DNA from: Solen grandis
Taxonomy: Eukaryota > Mollusca > Bivalvia > Adapedonta > Solenidae
DNA length: 64,000 bases
NCBI GenBank assembly: GCA_021229015.1
Contig: CM037791.1
Span: 54,410,798 to 54,474,797 of the forward strand
Direction of reading: 5' to 3'
The first letter of the stretch is position 1. Every line of letters begins with the position of its first letter. The translations under genes were made by a program, and so were the position numbers. The notes beneath the pieces were generated by a model, which made no database searches, was not told where the DNA came from, and saw only the letters and a program-made list of their open reading frames with translations. This document shows, in pieces, positions 31,835 to 44,687 of the stretch.

Positions 31835-33580
31835 AAATAATGCAGACATCAAAATGGCACATGAGTTATTCACAATTAGTTATGCTGTTTAGTATGGATG
31901 ACTGTAAACAGAGTTTTAACTCTTGTGTTTTTTCTTGTAGAATAATTTGAAAACAACTATTTTGATTACATAAAATATATTAATAATAAATAGAGGCTAC
32001 TTCAAGTATATCTTGCGATATAAACTAAAAATGGCGTTACGTGATATTCAGAGAGAACGGGGGGAGGGCAGAGATAGAACAAAAGTTACTTTTTAAAGTT
32101 TGCATAACGATTGATGCATGCGGATCGATTTTAATTAAAACCTCCAAGAAACTAAGAAAGAAGGAGAGAGAAGGAAGTTATATATTTGAGAAATATGATT
32201 TTCATAACAACTCATCAAAAAAATGATATAAAGACAATGGAAGAAGGAAATGAAATGTACTATTGAAAGTAGTGATACAATCAACTGAGCCTTTGTTCTG
32301 AACGTACGGAAACAAACTTGCGAAAGTATATAATAATAAATTGTGTCATGGAATTGGTCAGGAATGGTAAATCTGTTCGGGGACTTAAAAGGGTCTATGC
32401 AAATTTGCACGGAATAGGTCATCGGACACCATCCTTTAAATTCGAATGCAGTTAACAATATGTATATTTATAAACACAAGTCTTTGTCGTTGATATATCG
32501 GTGGCAGAGAAAAGTACTGTAGTTACGTATTCAAGCCAAAAATACCCGTTTTAAGAGCAAACCGTTTGTTAAATGTTTGTCTATAAATGTGTTTATTTCA
32601 TTAAGTGCCATGACTATGAAATGTGTTTTGTATTAATGTCTGATGTAGCCCTTCATGTATCCATTGCCAGCTATTACAAAAGCATACACCTAGAAATAAG
32701 ATAATGCATTTCATTCGCGTATGGGTAAGGCAAATATAAGGATGAGTATTGTAGTTCCACACGAAGTCGATGTATGACTGAAATACATCAACAATAAATA
32801 AATAAATATTGACCAACTGGTCCAATATCAGGCGTTATTAGATATGTCCAAGATATTATAGCTATAATCAGCTATAATCAGGATTTTGATAAAAGATATT
32901 AGATGTTAGAAATGTTCGAAATTCTCACTCTCTTAAGTATATATTTTAGACTCAAATTCAAGAAGTGCATCTTTTCAAATTGATGTTTTACTACTTTTCA
33001 ATGTATTTTTTAAAGATTTTTCATGCAACATTTAGGAAATAAATGCTAGATATGTGTAGGGTTTAACATTTACATTTTCATATTTCAGAATCTAAATCCT
33101 AAGATATGTTTTTTTTCTCCGGAGATTGGTGAATTAGAACCCTAGATTATTTTCTTCTGAAAAATCAAAGGCTGAACATAATCAAAACATATTTATTGCC
33201 CTGCATTCACATTGCATCCTCTTTCTCCGGAATGGCAGACGATCGATACAAACATCAATTGTGATTTGCAGCCATGGAAGTGACTTAAGTATCACCAACC
33301 TATCAGTAATTAACTTGAAAACATTAAATAACGATATATTCATATATTGTATTTATTGAGACATCAGTTTACGAAGTACATCCGAAACACACTTTTACCG
33401 AATATTATTAGAGTTGCGGATATTTCTTTTCTTCCACCTTAGGCTTTGAAAATGACAAATAAACAAAAATACAGTCAACACAATGAAATATTTTCTTGAG
33501 AATAATAAAAGAGATATATTAAATTATTTCACAATGTTTGATATTGCTTACTGATTCACATTTCTAATTGATTGCTTCTT
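31201..33580. other. AT-rich intergenic DNA with a (TTG)n tract
   Basis: There is no supported gene. A perfect (TTG)11-like microsatellite lies at 31802-31834. Other short open frames show no domain. Confidence 0.5.
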
Positions 33581-33589
33581 TGTTTATTG

Positions 33590-34015
33590 GGGTTAAAGTC
33601 CCGCCGAGAGTATTGCGGTCATTTGGAGGCATTGTTTACTTGAGACAGATATAGTGCTGCCGCACTGCAGTATCATGCCGTAGACATGTTTAAGTTTAAA
33701 CTTATATTAATCTAACGTCTTTTGAGAAACAAGTTCTAATCCTCCTCGATGGTTCCTGGGTTTACCCCGTACTTGGTGCTTGGGAAGGTCAAGAAATATC
33801 ACAGACGCCAAGTACTGGTTCAACCCCGGAACTGTCGACACACGGCATGATTACTCACCCAGTCACATTATCTTGACACCGGACCAACCAGCCCTGGAAC
33901 GATTATTATATGCTGAGCGCAAAGCAAGGGATCTATACCAGTACCGTTTTGACGACATTAGTATGTCGCGACCGGGTATCGAACCCTCGACCTCCCGATT
34001 CCATAGTAATATTGT
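33590..34015 (-). repeat. tRNA-derived SINE copy or copies, minus strand
   Basis: Near the tRNA-like end, 33965-33995 reads on the minus strand as a B box (GGTTCGATACCCGGTC), matching the minus-strand copy at 38470. The body CACCCAGTCACATTATCTTG, ACCGGACCAACCAGCCCTGGAAC and GCTGAGCGC-AAGCAAG corresponds to that copy. The part 33590-33680 (AAAGTCCCGCCGAGAGTATT) matches the tail at 38305, so an insertion or duplication separates the tail from the body. The open frame across 33780-34058 is an artefact of this repeat. Confidence 0.7.
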
Positions 34016-34784
34016 TGTTATGTTATTTTTGAAATTCTGCTTGAATTTATTGTGTTAAAAGTTTTAAACAATATTCTATCTGACTGAATTTTGTTAATAT
34101 AAATATATATATTTCAACATGCAAAACTAGTCTACCATAACCTTACATTATGGCATTGTTTACTTCCGGTTTAAACATAACCGTACTTCGGGTGATCATT
34201 ATATCAATAATTTTCAACAGATTTTCTTTCTTTGTCCTTAATTATGAACTGTTATTATTAGGACGTCATAATTTACTTGAAGAAGTCATTTTGATTAAAC
34301 TGCTTGTGTACATGTTCGTCATGGATGGAGGATTATACAATTGTAGAGAAGCGTCACGGTACTACGGTACTACGGTACAAAACATGTTGAATTTATGACA
34401 GAAACCAGAGTGGATTTATAGAAAGTTTATGGTGATTTTGCCATTTTTAAATCTGCTTTCCACAAGTGGTTCACCGATTTAGTGATGGCAGATACTCTAT
34501 CGAAGATGACCCCGTCCTTGACGGAAAATCTCCATTAAAAATTGTTATAGCAAAGATAAAAAATGATATTCCACTAAAAATAATTATCATGTGAAAAAGA
34601 AAGATAAAAGTAAGATATCTTTGTTGCAAGATTTCAGAGGATAGCTCTATCTTTGTACTCGTATAAAGGCTTTCTAATATCTATTGGGGATGATTATAAT
34701 CTTATTCTGTTTACTTTTAGTATAGTTTTCAACTTGTATTCATGGATTTGGCCTGATGTTATATAAATATTGTTAAATTCGTAA
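34016..34784. other. AT-rich intergenic DNA
   Basis: No gene or repeat is recognised. A short TACGGTAC triplication lies at 34360-34380. Confidence 0.45.
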
Positions 34785-35480
34785 ATACGATATTATCCAG
34801 TGTAAGAGAATGATTATTATGTTTTTTATACAAGAAAATTGATACTCAAATTAATTAAATCAATATTTAAAACATCATACTAATTATGTCTTTTAACTTA
34901 AAATATTTTAATAAGCAATCATTCCAGTAAAACTATTTATTCAAGGGACATAATTTAAGGTTGTTGATTATCTACGAGATATTAAGCGGTGTTCTTTTTA
35001 TGCTTGTTTTGAATAATGATGTTGTTGACAACGTTCATCAAAATAATGCATTTATGAGTATTGAATAAAACTTGCTTATTTTCTTCAACATTTATTTCCT
35101 ATAATAGGAAATTATGTTTAAATTGAACTGTTAACACAATGCTGCTTCAATTTCTGGAATACTAGTAGATTGTACTCATATTTTTCAAATTCAATATCAG
35201 ACATGGCATGACAATTCTATGCATCGAAAGTTGAAAAGATAAGGATAAGTGAGGATTTTAATCTGCCTAAAATCTCAGTCATGGCAAAAGTTGAAGACTG
35301 ATTGGAAATTTGAAAAAGTGATGCCATTCTTCATTTGAAATTTCTATAATAGTCCCTTATCTCTGGTAAAATCATCATTCACTAATGCGAAAATTACGAA
35401 TCACTTTGGGTCACTTTCGATTTTGATTTGGATTAAAAGGAAAGAATCACATGTTTGCTCCCTTTTCATATATTGGATCC
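34785..35480 (+). repeat. Dispersed repeat family copy 3, uninterrupted
   Basis: It begins TTATCCAGTGTAAGAG like the copy at 8536 and runs through to the TCACTTTCGATTTTGATTTGG block. At about 35110-35135 (ATGTTTAAATTGAACTGTTAAC) it shows the empty site corresponding to the solo LTR insertion at 8948. Confidence 0.75.
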
Positions 35481-37239
35481 GCTGAAATACCACACAGCAT
35501 CGTTAAAGTTTAGCATATTTATACCATGCAGTAGTATATAACTACGAAATTCTACAACCGTAGACGGAATTTTGTCACCATTAAATGAATTTACGCCTTG
35601 TGGAATAATTAACTTACAGTGGAATGAAACCAGCCGTAAAGTAGACGTAAAAATGGCACTTCGTATGTAAATTCAGAAGGATTTTTTTCCAACCGTAAGA
35701 AAACATACGGTCGTAAAAATCTACGTGTGTGTGATTCTACCTGTGAACAATTTATGCAGTAACAGTTAAAATTGATGTCCAAAACAATTAAGTCAGTAAA
35801 ATAAAAAAAATACGTCCGTAAAATTTGTGGCCTGTTCACACCTGTAAAAGCAGTAGGCAATAAATATGCCTATGAATAATTAACTGAGTCCTATTGAATA
35901 TTTTAACAAAATATGTATTTAAACATTTAAAAATAACCGTGAAACGCAAAAAAAATCCAAGAAGTGTCATTCAATTTTTTATCAGTTTACCCTGTTTCCT
36001 TGCATAAGACACTCTCTCTGTGACTGCAGTATTTAATTCTACCTCCTGTCAGACAGCTTCCTTCCATCAGCTTTGTACCAGATCACTACATAATCTGTAA
36101 GCAAACTATGTTTCACTGTAATACGGCATCAACTATAAAAAAAATCTAAATATTAATGAAAGTTTTGTTTTGTTGAATCAATTGTTTTAGTCATAACAAA
36201 GGGGAAGTTCACCTGAAATTCTCGGGAAGGACCAGTACTACACTCTTGTTATTGTATGTAAAGCAAATCTGACAAAGAAATAATGAGATATTACATTTAT
36301 ATTGTTGAGCGGTCCATTACATATGTATTCTGTGTCATGACCTACAATGAACGGCTATACCATTTTAAGGATTTTTATCATGTTTTATAGCTACCTTTGC
36401 TAATTGACATCCATGAATATCTCTTCAGTGCTAGATATATTCTGGGTAGTCTACCTATGCCTTGGTACAAATGATAAACAACAGATTTACAGCATGCCCA
36501 TTACCCCGCGAAGAGGGTTTTTTACCCGAACTAGATTGGTGTTCCCCGTAACTGCATTCCAGCAGTTGTCACAGAAAGGATGAGCATCTAACGATCAAAA
36601 TTCATACAATACATTTTGGTTCTACTCACAAGTTATCACTATAAAAAAAACAAGGTCCCATCTTTTGACGCCAACACCCATATACAAAAGTGGTCCCTTT
36701 CTATTTGCATGCTATAATATTGTTATTCTTTAGACGATACTCTTTTTACAAAATAAACAAGGGGAAGTAATTATAGAATTAAAGGAGGTAGAATGCGCTT
36801 CTACAACTTATAAGGTATCCATGATCTAAGTTAAAACCTATTTTATAGTATTGAAATTAAGCTCCAGACATTTTTAATAAAAAAAATCAACCTAATAATC
36901 AATTATAAAAGGAAGAAAAAAGTCGAAAACATTCACCCTGGCATCTTGACGTCGTCAGTGATCGGCCATAGTATAACTTAATTATCATTTATGAAAAAAT
37001 ATGGCCCGATAAATTTTCTTTAAATTTCATTAATACTTTTTTCAAGGGCTGCTTTTAAATAAAAATTTATCGGGTCATTTTTTTCCTAAAATTTAATAAG
37101 AAAATTAAGAGAATATATTTCACATGCTAATTTTCCAGATTAAATCCGAATTACGGGAAACTGAGTAAAACCTAACGTATAAAATTTACATCTTCGAAAG
37201 CAATTCATCCTTTTTAAGTTCACAAGAAATTTATTTCTA
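35481..37239. other. AT-rich intergenic DNA
   Basis: There is no supported gene. Around 36960-37080 an inverted pair AAAAATATGGCCCGATAAATTTT / AAAATTTATCGGGTCATTTTTTT makes a hairpin of about 100 bp. CGTAAA-type words recur at 35640-35840 without a clear unit. Confidence 0.45.
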
Positions 37240-37339
37240 NNNNNNNNNNNNNNNNNNNNNNNNNNNNNNNNNNNNNNNNNNNNNNNNNNNNNNNNNNNNN
37301 NNNNNNNNNNNNNNNNNNNNNNNNNNNNNNNNNNNNNNN
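37240..37339. other. Assembly gap, 100 N
   Basis: Exactly 100 N, the usual placeholder for a gap of unknown size. Sequence on the two sides cannot be assumed to be adjacent. Confidence 0.99.
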
Positions 37340-38155
37340 AATGCCTGTCATTTCAGAACCGTTGTCAACAGGGCACTGATATTTCACATGTGAATTCCTT
37401 GTAGCAAGACCTTTCCATCAATGTTACACATATTGACCTTGACATTTGACCTTATTTTTTGCTTTGAAACTTTAAATGCCTTTTAAAACCATGTGAAATC
37501 CTTGTAGCAAGAACTTTCCATTAATGTTACACTTTTGGACTTTTGACCCTGACCTTTGAACTTTGACCTATTTTTGAAATGTTTAACAAAAAAAATTTAA
37601 CGTTGGCCGTAATTTCTTAACTATTTGACATACAACTTTTATTTTTGGTATTCATATTCATCTTTGCAAAGGCTATTCAGATATACCTCAACATTTCATC
37701 TACCGACCTTGACCTTTGAATTTTATGCCATTAATCTTGACAAGTATTAAAAAAGATATTTCTTTGTCATTTTCAATATTTAAAAAAAAAAAAAATACTG
37801 ATTTTTGTCATGATCTTTAGACAGGTAAAAAGAGGGTTTTTTTTTTATTAAATTGTCTTTAAATTTTACAGTTTTGTGTTTTTAATCAAAAACTCAATGG
37901 ATTTGCAATTGTGATTTTTTATTATATAGTTTTCGTCTTTGTGTTGTATACATTCTATTCCATGCATATGTCAAGGCCATCCTTCAAGGTCAGAGGTCAA
38001 ATTTAAAGGGTATGGTACTTCAACTTTGCATTTAAAGGCTTACAGTTTTAGTTGTGAATTTCAAGGTCAATTTTTTTAAATGTTCAACAAAAATATGTAA
38101 TGCTGGCAAAAACAGACGAGCGTTGGCACCCGCATGCGGTGCTCTTGTATCATAT
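37340..38155 (+). repeat. TGACCTTTGACC-rich dispersed repeat, 3' part
   Basis: It carries repeated CCTTGTAGCAAGA-CTTTCCAT and TTGACCTTGACCTTTGAA blocks. It ends with GACGAGCGTTGGCACCCGCATGCGGTGC-CTTGT, a GC-rich hairpin terminus (GCACCCGCATGCGGTGC). Its left end is lost in the gap. Confidence 0.6.
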
Positions 38156-38299
38156 TTATGTCAGACTAATACCTATTTGTATATTATTCTTGTCACACTG
38201 TATATAAACAGGTTTTTTCGGATTATCGTTTTTTCCCAATTTTATGTCTCACTTGACATAAACAAGTAATTTAGGTTATTTCATTTGTTTCTTCCTTGA

Positions 38300-38542
38300 A
38301 TTAAACGTCCCGCCGACATTATTCAGTCATTGGAGACATATGGCATGATACTACACCCAGTCATATTATCCTACCACCGGGCCAACCAGTCCTGGAACTA
38401 CCCTTATATGCTTACCGCCAAGCAAGTGGGTTATACCAGTACCATTTTTACGTCTTTGGTATGTCGCAGTCGGGGATCGAACCCACAACCTTCCGCTCTC
38501 GAGTCAGACGCTCTAACCACTCGGCTACCGGGGACGGGAAAC
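38300..38542 (-). repeat. tRNA-derived SINE, minus strand
   Basis: On the minus strand the head (38542 down to about 38465) has an A-box-like TAGCCGAGTGGTTAGAGCG and B box GTGGGTTCGATCCCCG. The body and tail match the copy at 25225. The head is tRNA-Leu/Ser-like but lacks a full cloverleaf. Confidence 0.78.
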
Positions 38543-38599
38543 TATTCATTTGTATGTTTTTTTAGGTATATTATCATTATAAAGCTAAAAATGAATACA

Positions 38600-38735
38600 G
38601 AGCTCATATAATCCCTCGCCAATGTGAGTTCGAGTCTTGATCGTCTCAACGTTTTGATTTTATTTCATAAAGAAAGCCGTCCAGTTGGCTTTCAGGAGGT
38701 TCTACATGAGTGCTTCTTCCATCTATAATCAGCTA
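38600..38735 (+). repeat. Degenerate SINE of the family at 60607
   Basis: A weak B box (GTGAGTTCGAGTCTTG) is followed about 35 bases later by AAAGCCGTCCAGTTGGCTTTC. That corresponds to GAAGCCTTCCAGCTGGCTTGC in the two good copies at 60607 and 62668. Confidence 0.45.
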
Positions 38736-39024
38736 TAAAAAAAAAACGTAACCTAGTTAGATTGTCGATAATAAATTATTCTGCCATAATCACATTTTTT
38801 GCAGAAGCAATTGAATTTTCCAAATAAGATGTTGATATATACAGTAACTTATTTATCAGTTAAATGTCTTATAACGTATATGTGTAATAACATTGTCTTT
38901 CGGGACTTCCGTGACAAAGAGATTTTAGTCGTTGAGGTAACATTACAGAATCCCTACTCGCGGTGTGTTCACATCCCGGTAGGGTCACTTAGATTTTTAT
39001 TCATGTAAGTAAGCATTCCAGTCA

Positions 39025-39445
39025 TCGTCGGAAAACCCACGTTTGCTCAATTCACCTTGCTTCTTAATCGACCGTGGGATATTTGGTTGTCAAAACTTCG
39101 TACTCATGAATTATTGATTCGGCATTTCATTGGATCCGTGGCAGAGACAGCACGGCAACAGCAGGGATCATTTGACCAATGCAACGGCGCGGGATTTTAA
39201 AATTTAGCATCGTTCTACCATGTAGAGCTGACGTCACGTTCCTTGCCTAAGCGTTGTGGTTTGTCATGCGGGAACAATGAATCAGCTTTTGTTTTTGTAA
39301 ATTTCAACGAAGAATATTCAAAATACTAAGCATTATTTCATTGGTCCGGAAGAAGCTGATTAATATTCATGAAAACGAAGTTATGCTTGCTTAATATCCC
39401 ACGGTATATACAGACGTGATAACGGAATAAATACCGTGGGTTTTC
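39025..39445. repeat. MITE with GTCGGAAAACCCACG ends
   Basis: CGTCGGAAAACCCACG on the left pairs with CCGTGGGTTTTCGAC on the right, about 400 bp apart. A further inner pair is CCGTGGGATATT / AATATCCCACGG. No coding capacity is seen. A degenerate SINE tail (39456-39640) follows it directly. Confidence 0.65.
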
Positions 39446-41583
39446 GACTATGCATTCCAGCTGACTTGTGGTAACCTTTACCTGGTTGTCAAGCTGGATG
39501 CATTGTCAGTTTGCTCCACCTTGATTTAGTATATATTCGTGGGCCTGTTTGGTTCTACCCGGGTGCCTATGTGCACTCGGAGCCTTCCTTCACCGTTCCT
39601 ATATGACTGAAGACATTGCAGAATGTCACTGGGTCGATAAACTCGCACCAGCTTTGACCCCTTCCTAACATTACGAGGTTTATTTAAACATATGTTTATT
39701 GCAATACCGACATTTAATATGTTCATCACAAAATATCGCAGCTATACCTAATATTGATGATCCAATATGGTTTGAAATCTCATTCAATTACGGAACAAAG
39801 ACCCCCCTTTCCCCATAACTTCATGTTACCTCTTCAAATATAATGAATTTAAGCAGACTACATTATCGTCACGTGTATTATCTGTAAATATTGCTTTATT
39901 TATTTACATTATTCGGTATTCAACGAATTCCATTCTTTTTCATTTATTTTCCAGTGGTCTGCTAAAATTCCATTTTGTGCAAACAATTTAGGGTTTCAAA
40001 ACGCTTAATCCTTAAAAACTCAATTAAAAGTACTATGTAAATCAATTAAATTAAAAATACCAGTTATGATGACGCATTTAACTCGTCTGACTTTAAGAGA
40101 GCATATATTACTTATCCATGTTAGTTCAAGTAGTAATCACATTCTCTAGACGCCGTGCATTTTCCACGAGTACCCCTGTGAATTAAAACTATTGAAACGT
40201 TTGGCTCCCCCATTCCCTTCAGGATGACAAGGTCTAAATAGTTGAAGGAACTAAACAAACGAATGAAGGTTAGAGAGTGTCCCCTGGTGATACTTAAATG
40301 GGGTGTGTTTTAAACGCTTATAAGACAAACAAGCTGATAATTGATAGGGTACTTATGATTCCTCGGGAACTATCAAGGGAGAAATAAATTTTTAGATTGT
40401 ATTTGATAAAGTTATTCCGCGTTTTTTGTCGTCTCATTTTGCTTGTTTTAGTGGCGCTATGATACATTAAATACAGATTATTGTAATGTTATTTTTTATG
40501 TCTAAACCCCCAGTTCTGCAAAGCGCTTTATTGCGATTGGATTAGCTCATTCATATAGAAATCCTTCGTCATGACTTTTAAGAGGTCAATATTGTCGTTT
40601 GCTCAAATTTCAATAGACGGTTAATTAATAAGTGATAAAATTCGAAATCTACATATATGTTTTTTATGTTCGTATATATATATATATATATCAGAAGTCA
40701 TTGGGTGGGACAGCATGAAATATTAACCCGAGTAAACTTTGTTGACATTTGCCTACAGCCTCAATTGTATTTTTTTCAGGGACTGGCGTCATTTCATAAT
40801 ATCGCATACATGTTTATACGAAGAAATATGAATAAATTCACTGAACACACACTTCGCGTCGGATTATCACAAAAAGAAAAGAAAAGAGGAGTTACAAATA
40901 TTTCAAAAACTGTGTAAATGTTACAGATTGCAGATACAAATTTGTGTTTTCTCTGTTTTATCAGACAGCGTGAGAGGTTGAAATTATAAGGAAGCATACA
41001 ATAACAGTTTTATTTTCGTTGTTAGTTGTTAGTCCTTGTAATGCTTAGAAAAGTCATAGTGTGTAATAAAATAGAATCGAATCGCATACTTAGAAAAAAA
41101 TCCATTATGACATCCGAATATTGAAATAGGTGCACCTAGTCCCTATAAATATCCTCAACTCACGCCTATTAATTCAGTAAAGTACGCATGATAAAAAAAA
41201 TCATATGAAAAACTTTATCGTTCCGGTTGCCAGTTTATGGGATATGACAAACCACAGAAATTTTCACCCTAGATTAGAAATACTAAATTAATATGGTCAA
41301 AAGTTAGATGCTAACTTGCATTTTTGGTTCCTGGCTGAATAAATAATTTGCGCCTATAAAGATGATAAAATATCATATTTTATGAGGTTTGAACCCTTAA
41401 AACGTATCCTCCACATATATAACAATGTTGTTAACTACTAAATTGGTTAATACCAATGTAGCGAATACCTTATACTTTAAACGCTTTTTGGGGTTATCAA
41501 ATCATTTTTATGAATTCCCTGATACCTCATTAATAGATATTTTTAAATCGTTCATCCATATTGATTAACTATCTTTTTTTCAG
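39446..41583. other. Intergenic or intronic DNA before the 41.6 kb exon
   Basis: Bases 39540-39640 contain a SINE tail remnant (GGTTCTACCCGGGTGCC, TATATGACTGAA). The rest is AT-rich. It ends with TATCTTTTTTTCAG, a strong 3' splice site at 41582-41583, so at least the last part is probably intron of the next gene. Confidence 0.55.
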
Positions 41584-42535
41584 TTTTCTCTGATGTGAAA
41601 GGCGATGGGAGACTACAGTGCGCAGTATCGGTATAGAACAGAAGACCATCACTCTTCAAACAGACGATCCAAACGGTACAGCGACAACCGACACCGGAAG
41701 GAAAACCTTGACCGGGACGGGTATCTTAGCGACGGTTCAAACGTAGACCTAAGTCGTCTGACGTCATCTCAAAGAAGGGCGTTATTGGAAAAACGGATTA
41801 ACCAACTTCAGGAGAATGATAGGGAAATTATGGAGCTCCAACTAAAAGAATTGTCCACGGGACATACCTCGAGATATAGCGAGAGGTCACAGGGTTATGA
41901 AAAGTCACGTGATAATTCGGCAAATCACGTGAATAGTTTTAGGTATAACGATAAGTTTAGGTCGGAGACTAACGATTATGGTTCGGAATATGACCGTAGA
42001 TCACGTGATACCTCCCATAGTCTTGACAGATTTCAAAGCCGCGAAAGGTCACGTGAGAATTACGAGAGGTCACGTGAAAGGTCAAAAAGTTACGACAGAT
42101 TAAGTCAAAAGGATTACACAGATAGCCAACGGCAAGGCTATTCCAGACAAACTATTTCAACTGTGAGCACGACGATTCCAGAAAATGACGTCCTAAATGA
42201 CGTCGATCCGAGTGCGGAATTTAAAACACGAAGACGGACGGACAGGCGTGCATCAAGGCATTACAGGGCTTCCATACTTAATAAAGCTGAACGATTGTTA
42301 TATGAGCGAAAAAAGAAAGAAAATGGGATCTAGTGACGAAGATACACCTCAAAGACATGACGGCGCAAGTGTGCAAAAGACATTGACCTATGTTGTTAAA
42401 AGGTCAAGGTCACCGCCTAGCGACGGGGAATATGTTGAGGTACCGGAAACGGTTGAGTTGGAGTCCTCGGACACGGAGCATTCAGCACGGATACGAAAAA
42501 TATCTCGGAGGTCACAGGTCATATCTGCCACACAG
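41584..42535 (+). CDS. Coding exon of an Arg/Ser-rich protein, with a frame break
   Basis: The exon is bounded by an acceptor (pyrimidine tract plus CAG, 41583) and a donor (ACACAG then GTCAGT at 42536). ATG 41605 opens 242 residues ending at TAG 42331-42333. The protein is charged and low-complexity. A predicted helix lies near residues 48-83 (LTSSQRRALLEKRINQLQEN), and SRERSRE / YERSRERSKSYDR-type Arg/Ser repeats occupy about 105-180. After an A-rich run (42309-42321) coding character continues in the next frame (GSSDEDTPQRHDGASV, then RSRSPPSDGEYVEV and an acidic-basic tail) up to the donor, which falls at a codon boundary. So a one-base indel, real or an assembly slip, probably splits one exon. 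I do not recognise the gene. RS richness suggests a nuclear or scaffold protein, but this is weak. Confidence 0.6.
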
Positions 42536-42560
42536 GTCAGTCCCATGAATATCTATTTTT

Positions 42561-42782
42561 AGTCTCCTACCGGTGTTTATATCGGAGGGGACTGTAGGTT
42601 TGCCCTCCGTCTGTCCGTCCGTACGTCCGTTACGTACGTACGGATGTCCGGAATTCTCGACCCCGCGATAACTTAAAAACCATTTAAAATAATATCATGA
42701 AACTTGGTATATGAATATATTGCATTATGGAGATTCTGCACGTCACTAACGGAAAAATTATGCACCTCACCGGTAGGGGACT
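42561..42782. mobile_element. 222-bp MITE with AGTC(C/T)CCTACCGGTG inverted ends
   Basis: The left end AGTCTCCTACCGGTG and right end CACCGGTAGGGGACT are near-perfect inverted repeats. CGTCCGTCCGTACGTCCG and repeated TACGTACG palindromes lie inside. It sits only 26 bases downstream of the exon donor, in the intron. A half copy is at 19937. Confidence 0.82.
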
Positions 42783-42807
42783 CTTGTATTACTTGTTTAT
42801 TCTCATA

Positions 42808-43129
42808 TACTGTAACTTCGTAATTATTTTGTTAGGGTGATGTTTGATGGTATACTAGTACGTTTTGTCCACGAAAACGAATACCCCTACGGATTCATTT
42901 TCAAGGAAGGACCCTGTATATCTATATCCACAAGGACTGTAAAATCATTAATTTTAGTGGACATTAAAATTCGTTGTGTATAAAGTTAACTGGTACATTT
43001 ATTCGTGTATTCTGGTCCTAAAAACTCGAGGTCAATTGAATAAACGAATTTCGTTGGTTTTAGTATTCTTGGAAAAGAACGAAATCAACGAAAACTAGTG
43101 TTCCGTGAAAATTAATGATTTCACAGTAT
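42808..43129. mobile_element. MITE with TACTGTRA... TYACAGTA ends
   Basis: It runs from TACTGTAACTTCGTAATTA to GAAAATTAATGATTTCACAGTA. The interior has many CGAAAA / TTCGTGG words in both senses (GTCCACGAAAACGAATA, AATTTCGTTGGTTTTAG). A one-ended relative is inside the element at 6855-6935. Confidence 0.6.
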
Positions 43130-43275
43130 TGTTCATAGAATTTTTAAATGAAAATATAAAACAGCACATTGACATCTTACATCGCGTTTTTATCTGTCTT
43201 ATACGCCTATGTATTTTACTTAAATGTATCATCATTTCTTCACTGCTGCTTCCCCTCCTGAAATAACCTGCTTGC

Positions 43276-43352
43276 ATTTGTTGGTCTCTTTCTCTCTCTC
43301 TCTCTCTCTCTTCCCCACCCCTCCCCACCTCTCTTTTTCTCTCTCTCTCTCT
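43276..43352. repeat. (CT)n microsatellite
   Basis: Pyrimidine run of CT dinucleotides, interrupted once by CCCCACCCCTCCCCACC. Confidence 0.9.
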
Positions 43353-43769
43353 TGATATGACTGAAGATAAAGACGAATTTAAGTATTTAAAACGTTAAAG
43401 ATATTGTAGTTAATCTCATTGAAAGCAAATAGAGTGCAATTTCAATAATGTATGTTCATTTAAGAAGGTTATGCAGCTACCGCATATTTCAATTATGGAA
43501 CCGTTGATGTGGGAGATATAGAATAGATGTGATATTTACTTTTGATAATCATTTTTAAACTTCAAGTGTCGAGTTTTTACAAAATTATATTTCATAGCTA
43601 TTGAAACTTCCTCTTCACCTGTGATGATTTACGTTAATGGTGTCGAATGTTTTTCTAATTGAAGTCAATAGGGTAAACTTTATGTAGGTAATTTACACTG
43701 ATGATGTCTACTTAAATGCTTAAAATATAACTTTGCATAAATGACTGAAGTTTATCATTTTACAGCATT

Positions 43770-44430
43770 TTAAAGTCTTTTATAAATGCTTTTCACAATC
43801 TGACCAGCTTTTACATTTGTCTAATTCTGCTGCCTTATTTCAAAGCAATTGATCACTTTGACGTCTTCAGCGATAATATTCTTTTATCCCTTCTGACGTC
43901 ATCACGTTTCATATCATATTTATACGCGTAATGTATTTTACTTAAGAAATAATGAATATTTGCCTGTATTTTATCGTAGCACAAGTGATTTAATTATTGC
44001 ATCCATGTTGTTGTTTTTTTGCCGATAAAATATAGCAAATATTTATTATTTCGATTCTAACCACGCAAATATTTCGTACTTTGTACAGCTCTGCACTTGC
44101 CGGACTTTTTTGCGATATTCGTGTGTCATTCGGTTACTAGGCGCGTGCCGACTAGGCTGTTACTACTATTGTATTTTTCCCCACGAGTGAAATTGAGGCG
44201 TCACCATGTAGAAATTACCCACGTTTTTAATTCGCAAAAAAAAAGATCTTTTATAAACGATTGAAAAGCTTTCACAATCTGATTATATTTACAGTTGTCC
44301 AATTCTTCTGTTTTATTTCAAAGCAATTGATCACTATGACGTCATTCCCTACGACATTCTGGCGTCATCAGCGGTTCCCTTCTATTATCACCTCTGACGT
44401 CATCATCGGTTCCCTTATATTATCACATTT
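43770..44430 (+). repeat. Direct duplication around CAAAGCAATTGATCAC and GACGTCAT boxes
   Basis: Bases 43770-43905 and 44248-44400 share TTTTCACAATCTGA / CTTTCACAATCTGA, TTTGTCTAATTCTGCTG / GTTGTCCAATTCTTCTG, ATTTCAAAGCAATTGATCAC and TGACGTC, in the same order about 470 bases apart. Several TGACGTCATC boxes follow each copy. The second copy is the target of the 44436 transposon and continues at 47788. Confidence 0.65.
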
Positions 44431-44442
44431 GACGTTGTAGCG

Positions 44443-44635
44443 GCGTTAAATGTCGCACCAACGCTAAATGTCGCACTCAACGCTATATGTCGCAAGGCTG
44501 ACGCTAAATGTCGCAACCAGCGCTAAATGTCGTAAAACCTCCTGACGTTATATGTCGCTTCTGTAACACCAAATGTCGCGAAAAAATTGCACTGTCGCTA
44601 TTTGTTGCAACATCAACGCTTAATGTCGCATTCCT
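44443..44635 (+). repeat. Left terminal AACGCTAAATGTCGCA motif cluster
   Basis: About nine copies of the 16-base motif AACGCTAAATGTCGCA, with variants such as GACGTTATATGTCGC and AACACCAAATGTCGC, are spaced 18-30 bases apart in one orientation. The inverse occurs at 47688-47778. A lone copy-like AACGTTATATGACGC lies outside at about 48032-48047. Repeated subterminal motifs of this kind usually bind transposase. Confidence 0.8.
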
Positions 44636-44687
44636 TTATAAGTGGAAATTAATATAAATAATCCCACAGAACAACATACTACAGAAT

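Noticed and set aside
33780..34058. Open frame of 92 codons with a protein-like start
   Set aside because: It is the antisense of a SINE, shared with 38330-38611.
39468..39485. Another LTR start (TGTGGTAACCTTTACC)
   Set aside because: Only about 15 bases agree with the 8948 LTR and the rest matches a SINE tail. Chance similarity.
40657..40917. Open frame of 86 codons
   Set aside because: It starts in a (TA)n tract, with AT-rich composition and no domain or homologous feel.
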